From an uncultured Bacilli bacterium (lineage in GTDB: Bacteria > Bacillota_I > Bacilli_A > RF39 > UBA660), in assembly GCA_947630195.1 (NCBI GenBank), contig CANRGQ010000036.1, positions 1 to 13,074 of the forward strand: 13,074 nucleotides of DNA, read 5' to 3'. The translations under genes and the position numbers were made by a program. Under the pieces are notes generated by a model, which did no database searches, had not been told where the DNA came from, and was given only the letters and a program-made list of their open reading frames with translations. Within the stretch, counting starts at the first letter, position 1. Every line of letters begins with the position of its first letter. Shown here in pieces: positions 7,054-12,105 of this stretch.

Positions 7054-7082
7054 ATTATCTCACACTTTAAGAAAAGTACCAA
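7054..7082 (-). promoter_or_regulatory. Candidate holA promoter giving a leaderless or near-leaderless mRNA
   Basis: On the minus strand, -35 TTGGTA (7077-7082) and -10 GATAAT (7054-7059), 17-bp spacing. With the usual distance, +1 falls on the A of the holA ATG (7047). The upstream terminator at 7109-7130 makes a separate holA promoter plausible. Confidence 0.4.
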
Positions 7083-7104
7083 TATTTTGTTTTAAATTTT
7101 AGTA

Positions 7105-7198
7105 AATTAAAACTAGGATAAAAATCCTAGCATTGTTATTATTCCCTTTTGACGGATGGGGTTTCCTCTTTTAATTTTGAATTAATTCCTTAATTCAA
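7105..7198 (-). ncRNA. Unidentified small RNA or attenuated leader between comEC and holA (about 90 nt)
   Basis: A self-contained transcription unit with a strong promoter (7204-7232) and a terminator hairpin (7109-7130). The predicted start (about 7197) coincides with the first base of a perfect 9-bp hairpin (arms 7177-7185 and 7190-7198) capped by the GNRA-type loop GGAA. Between the hairpins lies a purine-rich segment, then CCCC, then GACGG (as TCCGTC on the minus strand) and AAAAGGG, which is GC-richer than its surroundings. A six-codon ORF (MLGFLS) could be read across the terminator hairpin after AAAGGGA, as in leader-peptide attenuators, but it is too short to trust. I could not match the RNA to a riboswitch or sRNA family I know. 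Confidence 0.5.
7109..7130 (-). terminator. Terminator-like hairpin ending the comEC-holA intergenic RNA
   Basis: Perfect 7-bp stem, CTAGGAT (7113-7119 on plus) with ATCCTAG (7124-7130), 4-nt loop. On the minus strand it is followed by TTTTAATTT, a modest T tract that may allow partial read-through into holA. Confidence 0.6.
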
Positions 7199-7203
7199 TT
7201 AAT

Positions 7204-7232
7204 ACTTTACTATATATTTTGCATTTTGTCAA
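7204..7232 (-). promoter_or_regulatory. Promoter of the comEC-holA intergenic RNA
   Basis: On the minus strand, consensus -35 TTGACA (7227-7232), 17-bp spacer, -10 TAAAGT (7204-7209). It lies just after the comEC terminator (7245-7263), so this RNA is transcribed independently of comE. Confidence 0.6.
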
Positions 7233-7244
7233 TTTAGCCCAAAG

Positions 7245-7263
7245 AAAAAAGAGCCAGGCTCTT
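7245..7263 (-). terminator. Terminator of the comEA-comEC operon
   Basis: AAGAGC (7249-7254 on plus) pairs perfectly with GCTCTT (7258-7263), 3-nt loop, followed on the minus strand by a run of T (7245-7250). It lies 35 bp beyond the comEC stop. Confidence 0.75.
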
Positions 7264-7297
7264 AATCTATATAAAACATTATATAATGTATTATATT

Positions 7298-9346
7298 TTA
7301 TGGTTCATAAGTTTTTATCTTGTAGTCATTTTGGCTTACTTTTATAGAAATTGTCCCACTTGTTTGGGTATTTAAATATTTAATGTTTAGTTTTTCTAAA
7401 TTTTCTATAACTTCACTAGAGGGATGATTATAAATATTATTGCGTCCACTTGAAATAATAGCTAGATTAGGATTAACTTCTTTTAAAAAATTAACACTAC
7501 TACTTGTTTTAGAGCCGTGATGCGCAATTTTTAAAAAGTTGACTGGTAAGTTATAATCATTTAAGAATTTATTTTCTATCTCCTTTGGAACATCTCCCAT
7601 AAAGAGAAAATTATATTTCCTAATTTTAAAATAACTAATTATACTACTTTTATTTTCATCATTAGAAGTATTATAATCAAAAATATTTAAATAACTAAAA
7701 TAACTACTTGAGTAAGTACTTACAACATGCCCTTTCACTCTTATTTCTTTTTCTAATGTATTTTCTTCATTTTTATTTAGAATTATATTATCAATCTTAT
7801 AATTATCAAGTAAATATAACGTATCTTTAGCGTGATCATTATCCCCATGACTGGTAATAAGTAAATTAATCTTTTTTATTCCTAAACTTTTTAAAAAGAT
7901 AACAGTGTTTTTGGCGGGATGATAATCCGTAAATGTTCCACCTGTATCAACCATTATGACTTCTTCTTTATGCGGACTTAGGAGAATAGCACTATCACCC
8001 TGCCCCACATCTAAAAAGTAAACATAATAATTAGAATCTAATTTAGGTAATAAGATATTTATAAGTACAATAGAAATTAAACTAATAAAGAATTTAATAC
8101 TATTATACTTAAACATAAAGTATAAAATTAGATAATAAACTATTATTAAAATATAAGGTATTTTGGGAATAATCATCATAATTTTATAATTATTTAAAAT
8201 GATATTTAAGTCCTCTAAAATTGTAACCATTATTTTAAGTATAGGTAAAAATGCCGGCATAATAAAACTTAAAATAGATACAATGAATACGCCAAAAGTA
8301 ATAAAAGGGGCCACTAATAAATTAACGAAAATACTTAATAAATTTATTTCATAGTTTAGATTAATGGTGATTGGTAATGATGCTAAAAAAGAAATTAAAC
8401 TAATTATCAGTAATACTTTAAAATAACTTCCTTTAATCTTTCTTTGTTTAAGTAGTAAAAAGAAAGTAATAATATAAGAGTATAAAAATCCGATATCACA
8501 AACAATAAAGGGATTAACTAAAATAACTATAAACATATCTAACCAAAATATTTTAAGACTACTTAAATCAATTTCCAAATAATTTAAAATATTTTTTAAA
8601 ATATAATAAATTACAACTCGAAGTAGTGATATTTTATAACCAACCATAAATAAGTAAAATAATAAAAATGCCGTGATTATAAAATTCTTAAATTTAAATC
8701 TGGAGAGTATTTTTTCAAAAAATAAAATTATAATACTATAGTGTAATCCTGATAAAGCAAATAAATGCCATATCCCATTAGTTTTATAAATATCATATAA
8801 ATCAGTATCTAAATAATCATTATTGCCTAAAATAAAGAGATTTAAATAATTTTTAATTTGTAAGTCTTTATCACTTATTTTATTAATTCTATTTATAAAT
8901 CCCCTTTTTATTTTATAAAAGATACTTCCATCTTTTAAAACTTTTAAATTACTAACCTCAAAAGACAAATAAATATGTTTATTATATAAATACTTTTTAT
9001 AATTAAAATTATTAGGAATCGTATTGTTTAGTAATTCTTTCTTTGTTCCTTCTACTCTTACCTTACTCCCAAGAATATTGGTAATATCTATTGTCCCTTT
9101 TTGAATATTACAAATAACTTTCTCAGGAGTCTTAATAGTAAGAGTATAATAATTAGTTTTTTCTTCGACCTCTATTACTTTACCCTCTAATACATTAGGG
9201 TTTTCGTAAATACTTTGATAATTTATAATTTTAGTAAAAATTAAAACTTCTAAACTTAAGAAAATACATATAATAAAATATAACTTATTAGACCGTAATA
9301 TGGTCTTTAATTTTGGAATACAAGATATCGCCGATACCTTTAACAT
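7298..9346 (-). CDS. comEC: ComEC/Rec2 DNA internalisation channel protein
   Basis: ComEC forms the membrane channel through which single-stranded DNA enters during natural transformation. The 682-residue protein shows, in order: a hydrophobic N-terminal segment (22-41), the extracellular OB-like region (about 50-140), the Competence domain with ALSGLHYS at 197-204 and many membrane helices (about 195-430), and a C-terminal metallo-beta-lactamase-like domain (about 440-680). The latter has YFLDVGQGDS (443-452), VDTGG (466-470), the metal motif HGDNDH (500-505), FMGD (582-585), HHGS (609-612) and N640-H-P. The likely nuclease site therefore looks complete. The chosen ATG lies 59 bp inside comEA, and no other start fits before the first helix. 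The Shine-Dalgarno is weak (GAAG/AAAG), so translation probably depends on coupling to comEA. A terminator follows closely. Confidence 0.92.
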   Translation of the reverse strand: MLKVSAISCIPKLKTILRSNKLYFIICIFLSLEVLIFTKIINYQSIYENPNVLEGKVIEVEEKTNYYTLTIKTPEKVICNIQKGTIDITNILGSKVRVEGTKKELLNNTIPNNFNYKKYLYNKHIYLSFEVSNLKVLKDGSIFYKIKRGFINRINKISDKDLQIKNYLNLFILGNNDYLDTDLYDIYKTNGIWHLFALSGLHYSIIILFFEKILSRFKFKNFIITAFLLFYLFMVGYKISLLRVVIYYILKNILNYLEIDLSSLKIFWLDMFIVILVNPFIVCDIGFLYSYIITFFLLLKQRKIKGSYFKVLLIISLISFLASLPITINLNYEINLLSIFVNLLVAPFITFGVFIVSILSFIMPAFLPILKIMVTILEDLNIILNNYKIMMIIPKIPYILIIVYYLILYFMFKYNSIKFFISLISIVLINILLPKLDSNYYVYFLDVGQGDSAILLSPHKEEVIMVDTGGTFTDYHPAKNTVIFLKSLGIKKINLLITSHGDNDHAKDTLYLLDNYKIDNIILNKNEENTLEKEIRVKGHVVSTYSSSYFSYLNIFDYNTSNDENKSSIISYFKIRKYNFLFMGDVPKEIENKFLNDYNLPVNFLKIAHHGSKTSSSVNFLKEVNPNLAIISSGRNNIYNHPSSEVIENLEKLNIKYLNTQTSGTISIKVSQNDYKIKTYEP

Positions 9347-10139
9347 TCTTTACTTCTTCGATGCTTTTAAATGAGCCTTGTTCTTGTCGATAAGCAATAA
9401 TGGCATTAGCTTTTGCTTCGCCAATATAATCAAGGGTCATTAATTCTTCTTTACTGGCGGTATTAAGATTTATTTTACCACTTACTTCTACTTCTTGTTT
9501 AGTTGATGTTTCCGTATTTTGAACTTGAACACCACATTTATCATTGGAAGTAGTTGATGTATCACTTTCACTTACATATAAAGTATCATCATTTTCCCAA
9601 GTATCTTTATTGTATTCTTCTTCGGTAACTATTTCACTTTTAGCACTCAGTGTACAATCAGATATATCATAAGATGAAGTAGGACACTTAGTATCGATAG
9701 TAGGTCCAAAGATATCTTCATGAAGATAAGCATATTCTTCATCAGTATAAACATAGATAACTTCTTCACTAGATACTTTATGACTTAAATTAATATTATT
9801 CGTATAAGCATCTTTGGATAGACCACCAGCAAGATTAATGACATCATCAATCATGATTTCATTATCGACTTCATAGACTCCAGGTTTGAGAACTGCGCCT
9901 TTTACTTCGATGTAGAATTTGTCATCTTCGCTTTTAATATTACTATTATTGGAGGCTTGACATTCATTTGCACTTTTCATGGCCACGGATTTATTTTCGT
10001 TACAAATACACTCGGGACATTCTTTATTTTTATAAGCATTATAAAAATAAACGCATAGAATTATTAATAGAATATTAAAAGCCAAACTAGACATTAAAAA
10101 GGCATTTTTGTGTTCTTCAAAAAATTCTCTAAAATCCAT
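9288..10139 (-). CDS. comEA: ComEA competence DNA receptor with a long Cys-containing insert
   Basis: ComEA is the membrane-anchored, outward-facing double-stranded DNA receptor of transformation. Order: short cytoplasmic start, one membrane helix (about 13-34), a Cys/Asn-rich linker with C41-P-E-C44-I-C46 and C60, an SLBB domain (FYIEVKGAVLKPGVYEV at 75-91, running to about 135), an acidic Ser/Thr-rich linker with C152, C162 and C202, and a C-terminal helix-hairpin-helix domain (222-283) with INLNTASKEEL, YIGEAKANAIIAYR and KGIGDILYSKI, the canonical DNA-binding signature. At 283 residues it is longer than the roughly 200 of B. subtilis ComEA, and the extra length lies mainly between SLBB and HhH. 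Seven cysteines outside the membrane are unusual. A strong GGGAGG precedes the ATG. The stop overlaps the comEC start by 59 bp. Confidence 0.93.
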   Translation of the reverse strand: MDFREFFEEHKNAFLMSSLAFNILLIILCVYFYNAYKNKECPECICNENKSVAMKSANECQASNNSNIKSEDDKFYIEVKGAVLKPGVYEVDNEIMIDDVINLAGGLSKDAYTNNINLSHKVSSEEVIYVYTDEEYAYLHEDIFGPTIDTKCPTSSYDISDCTLSAKSEIVTEEEYNKDTWENDDTLYVSESDTSTTSNDKCGVQVQNTETSTKQEVEVSGKINLNTASKEELMTLDYIGEAKANAIIAYRQEQGSFKSIEEVKNVKGIGDILYSKIKDHITV

Positions 10140-10208
10140 CTTCTTTTTCCTCCCTTCACTTATATTATTGTAAAAAAATTGCTGATTTCCTTTTTTTTCG
10201 CGAAATTT

Positions 10209-10237
10209 CTTCTAAAAATGAACATATTTGTTGTAAA
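10209..10237 (-). promoter_or_regulatory. Candidate comEA-comEC promoter
   Basis: On the minus strand, -35 TTTACA (10232-10237), 17-bp spacer, -10-like TAGAAG (10209-10214). Predicted start is near 10202, within a TTTCGCGAAA palindrome (10196-10205). The -10 is poor, and no pair of ComK boxes was convincing, so the promoter and its control remain uncertain. Confidence 0.3.
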
Positions 10238-10241
10238 AATC

Positions 10242-10277
10242 AAAAAAATAGTAAAAAATGTTTATTTTCTACTATTT
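10242..10277 (-). terminator. Terminator of ftsW
   Basis: AAATAGTA (10246-10253 on plus) pairs perfectly with TACTATTT (10270-10277), loop of 16 nt, followed on the minus strand by a T run. The first arm lies within the last codons of ftsW, a compact arrangement. Confidence 0.6.
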
Positions 10278-11437
10278 ACAATTTTATTAACTTCGTAATT
10301 ATATTTGGTACTTTTATTATCAATGGCTACCGCTTCGCATAAGAATAACATCGCAATAAAGTTGATGGTAGAGGATCCTCCATAACTCATTAGAGGTAGT
10401 GGTACTCCCGTTAAAGGTAGTATGGCAAGCATTCCACATAAATTAATGATTATGTGAAAGGCAAAGAGCCAAAATGTTCCATATGCAATAATGGAATTTC
10501 GGAGGTTATAAGACTCTTTTGCAATTTTTAAGATGCGATATAAAAGAATGGCATATAACATTAAGACGCCAATACCACAAATAAGGCCTAATTCTTCCAC
10601 TAAAACAGCAAAGATGAAATCGGTATGGCTTTCGGGTAAATATAAATATTTTTGAGTACTCTTACCAATACCAACACCGGTTAGGCCACCACTATTGATG
10701 GCAATGTAACCATTACAAACTTGATAACCCGTTTTTTCTTTATATCTTTGACAGGGATTTTGAAATTTAAAACGACTCATTTGTTCACTATTTAAAATAT
10801 CCGAACCACTATATAAAAGTAAAACTCCTAAAACAATCGCCCCAATTCCTAAAATCATCGCAATTTTGGGAATATTTGATTTCTGCATCGGCACACTTAT
10901 AAAAATACAAAAAGCAATGGCTAAAAGAATTGCGGCACTTCCAAAGTCTGGTTGCATTAAAATTAAGACGCCAATAATTCCCGCGATAGATAAAGGAATT
11001 AAATATAAATACACATTATTGATTTTTCTTTTTACTAAACTATTATAGAATGTGGCCATAAAAATGATAATAAATGATTTGGCAAACTCGGATGGTTGAA
11101 TAGCAAAACCGGTACCGGGGATATAAAACCAACTTTGGGCATGATTCGTAAGGCCTCCATAAATTAGAAGTAAAACTAAAACGGCAATAATCCCCGCCAC
11201 AAGTAACCAAGATATTCTTTTATACCAAGACAAAGGGATATTAATAATAACTATGCCCCCAATAAACGAGGCAATTAAAAATACTAGTTGTCTTATAAAA
11301 AAATACGTTGGTGGTTTATTATATCTAAGGATTGCCGCTACTGAAGAGGAAGAAAAAACCATAATAAGACCGATACTACAAAGGAGTATCATCACAATAA
11401 GAAGCGGTTTATCCATTTTTGAAAATTTATTTTTCAT
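10262..11437 (-). CDS. ftsW: FtsW-type septal peptidoglycan glycosyltransferase (SEDS family)
   Basis: SEDS proteins polymerise lipid II into glycan strands together with a class B penicillin-binding protein. FtsW does this at the division septum. The 391-residue protein has about ten membrane helices and the family landmarks: FAIQPSEFAK at 111-120, QPDFGSA at 162-168, NSGGLTGVGIGKSTQK at 248-263, LPESHTDFIFAVLVEELG at 267-284 with the catalytic-type Asp D273, and LPLTGVPLPLMSYGGSS at 340-356. The PESHTDFIFA form and the long extracellular loop favour FtsW over RodA, although the sporulation paralogue SpoVE is possible in a spore former. C229 and C241 flank the loop before the catalytic Asp and could form a disulfide. 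It has its own promoter (11478-11506) and terminator and stands alone, divergent from the YjcZ-like gene. The start has only a modest GAGATG ribosome site. Confidence 0.88.
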   Translation of the reverse strand: MKNKFSKMDKPLLIVMILLCSIGLIMVFSSSSVAAILRYNKPPTYFFIRQLVFLIASFIGGIVIINIPLSWYKRISWLLVAGIIAVLVLLLIYGGLTNHAQSWFYIPGTGFAIQPSEFAKSFIIIFMATFYNSLVKRKINNVYLYLIPLSIAGIIGVLILMQPDFGSAAILLAIAFCIFISVPMQKSNIPKIAMILGIGAIVLGVLLLYSGSDILNSEQMSRFKFQNPCQRYKEKTGYQVCNGYIAINSGGLTGVGIGKSTQKYLYLPESHTDFIFAVLVEELGLICGIGVLMLYAILLYRILKIAKESYNLRNSIIAYGTFWLFAFHIIINLCGMLAILPLTGVPLPLMSYGGSSTINFIAMLFLCEAVAIDNKSTKYNYEVNKIVNSRK

Positions 11438-11457
11438 AATTCATCTCTATTAATCAT

Positions 11458-11474
11458 ATCATATTTTATATGAT
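11458..11474 (-). other. Hairpin in the ftsW leader
   Basis: Perfect 7-bp inverted repeat, ATCATAT and ATATGAT, with a 3-nt loop, at the predicted 5' end of the ftsW mRNA (start near 11471). It could be an mRNA-stabilising 5' stem or a protein-binding operator. In such AT-rich DNA it may also be chance. Confidence 0.35.
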
Positions 11475-11477
11475 AGA

Positions 11478-11506
11478 AAAATAACTTTTACATTTTTTAT
11501 TGTCAA
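11478..11506 (-). promoter_or_regulatory. Promoter of ftsW
   Basis: On the minus strand, consensus -35 TTGACA (11501-11506), 17-bp spacer and -10 TATTTT (11478-11483). Predicted start is near 11471, giving a leader of about 34 nt. The opposite strand reads TTGTCA at the same place, but I see no properly spaced -10 for the divergent gene. Confidence 0.55.
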
Positions 11507-11556
11507 AATATGACTATAATTAATAAAATATAATAGATACATAAAGGAGGTATAAT

Positions 11557-11757
11557 ATGTATTATTATGGTAATAATGGCTACTATGGTGGCAACTATGC
11601 TGGTACTCCTTGTGGCGCATCTTATGGTGGCGGTTATGCAGGATATACAAGTGGTTATGGCATCGGAGCTGCTATATGGATTGTTTTATTCATTTTATTA
11701 GTTATAATTATTGGAGCTGGATGGTTCGGTAACAACAATAATAACTATAATAATTAA
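11557..11757 (+). CDS. YjcZ-like small Gly/Tyr-rich membrane protein, possibly sporulation-related
   Basis: 66-residue protein. Residues 1-36 are rich in Gly, Tyr, Asn and Ser with a single Cys (C19). Residues 38-57 form one membrane helix, GAAIWIVLFILLVIIIGAGWF, and the tail is nearly all Asn. The helix closely resembles the core of the YjcZ/SscA family of tiny membrane proteins (GFALIVVLFILLIIVGA-like), found in spore-forming Bacillota, where SscA is involved in spore coat assembly. Many family members are under 45 residues, so this one has a long low-complexity N-terminal extension. A perfect AAAGGAGG precedes the ATG and a strong terminator follows at once, so it is a real, monocistronic gene. 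I found no convincing sigma-A promoter, nor a clear match to a sporulation sigma factor. Confidence 0.8.
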   Translation: MYYYGNNGYYGGNYAGTPCGASYGGGYAGYTSGYGIGAAIWIVLFILLVIIIGAGWFGNNNNNYNN

Positions 11758-11786
11758 AAAGGAGTTTCTTTAAAAACTCCTTTTTT
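11756..11786. terminator. Bidirectional terminator between the YjcZ-like gene and the 68-aa gene
   Basis: AAGGAGTTT pairs with AAACTCCTT (9 bp, extended by A/T pairs on both sides) around a 6-nt loop. T runs follow on both strands, so it can end both converging transcripts. Confidence 0.85.
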
Positions 11787-11790
11787 CTTT

Positions 11791-11997
11791 TTAAACTGGA
11801 GGCAAATTAATTGACTTCAGTTTATCGTTGAATCGTTTATCGATTTTTTTAATGATTTCTTCTTTAGTTAGTTTTACACATCTGCGCATATCCTTTTTAG
11901 GAAATTCACGAATATAGCGAATGTAAAATGCTTCCACTAAAAGCTCACTAAAATTCTCGGAAATTTCTTCAACGAACTCTTCAATTGTTCTTTCCAT
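11791..11997 (-). CDS. Hypothetical 68-aa charged helical protein
   Basis: I do not recognise this protein. From the ATG at 11997 it has 68 residues. The first part (1-30, MERTIEEFVEEISENFSELL...) looks like an amphipathic acidic helix. A basic middle with one Cys (KKDMRRC, 34-40) follows, then a helix rich in Lys, Glu and Ile (KEEIIKKIDKRFNDKLKSI, 45-63). There is no signal peptide or membrane segment, so it should be cytoplasmic. The frame is open 21 codons further upstream, but AGAAGGAG lies just before the chosen ATG at the right distance, whereas the upstream ATG has only a weak site and falls close to the metK terminator. It has a terminator on each side, so it is a single-gene unit, and no clear promoter was found. 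It may be a small regulator or nucleic-acid-associated protein, but nothing in the sequence shows this. Confidence 0.65.
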   Translation of the reverse strand: MERTIEEFVEEISENFSELLVEAFYIRYIREFPKKDMRRCVKLTKEEIIKKIDKRFNDKLKSINLPPV

Positions 11998-12067
11998 ATT
12001 TTTTCTCCTTCTACATATAATCTTCACTTTATTTTGTGAATTTCCTTTTTTTTCATGCAAAAAATTG

Positions 12068-12095
12068 AAAAAAGTGTAATTTTATACACTTTTTT
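12068..12095. terminator. Terminator after metK
   Basis: Perfect 11-bp stem: A6-GTGTA (12068-12078) with TACACT-T5 (12085-12095), 6-nt loop. It is flanked by T runs on both strands, starts 11 bp beyond the metK stop, and mainly serves metK on the minus strand. Confidence 0.85.
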
Positions 12096-12105
12096 ACGTA
12101 ATTTT

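Noticed and set aside
7131..7176. Known riboswitch (preQ1, SAM, guanidine and others) in the comEC-holA gap
   Set aside because: None of the conserved core sequences I remember for these classes fits the central segment, so it is left as an unidentified RNA.
10110..10298. Plus-strand ORF of 62 codons over the comEA start and upstream gap
   Set aside because: It has no ribosome binding site and a composition explained by AT-rich DNA. It overlaps the well-supported comEA, ftsW ends and a terminator.
10866..11453. Two plus-strand ORFs within ftsW (10866-11048 and 11253-11453)
   Set aside because: Antisense frame shadows with no start signals or recognisable motifs.
11459..11650. Minus-strand His/Tyr-rich ORF opposite the YjcZ-like gene
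   Set aside because: Its His/Tyr-rich sequence is simply the complement of the Gly/Tyr-rich repeats. It lacks a start signal and crosses both divergent promoter regions.
11998..12060. Upstream ATG (12060) for the 68-aa hypothetical gene
   Set aside because: It would add 21 basic residues with only a weak ribosome site, close to the metK terminator. The ATG at 11997 has AGAAGGAG at the right distance.
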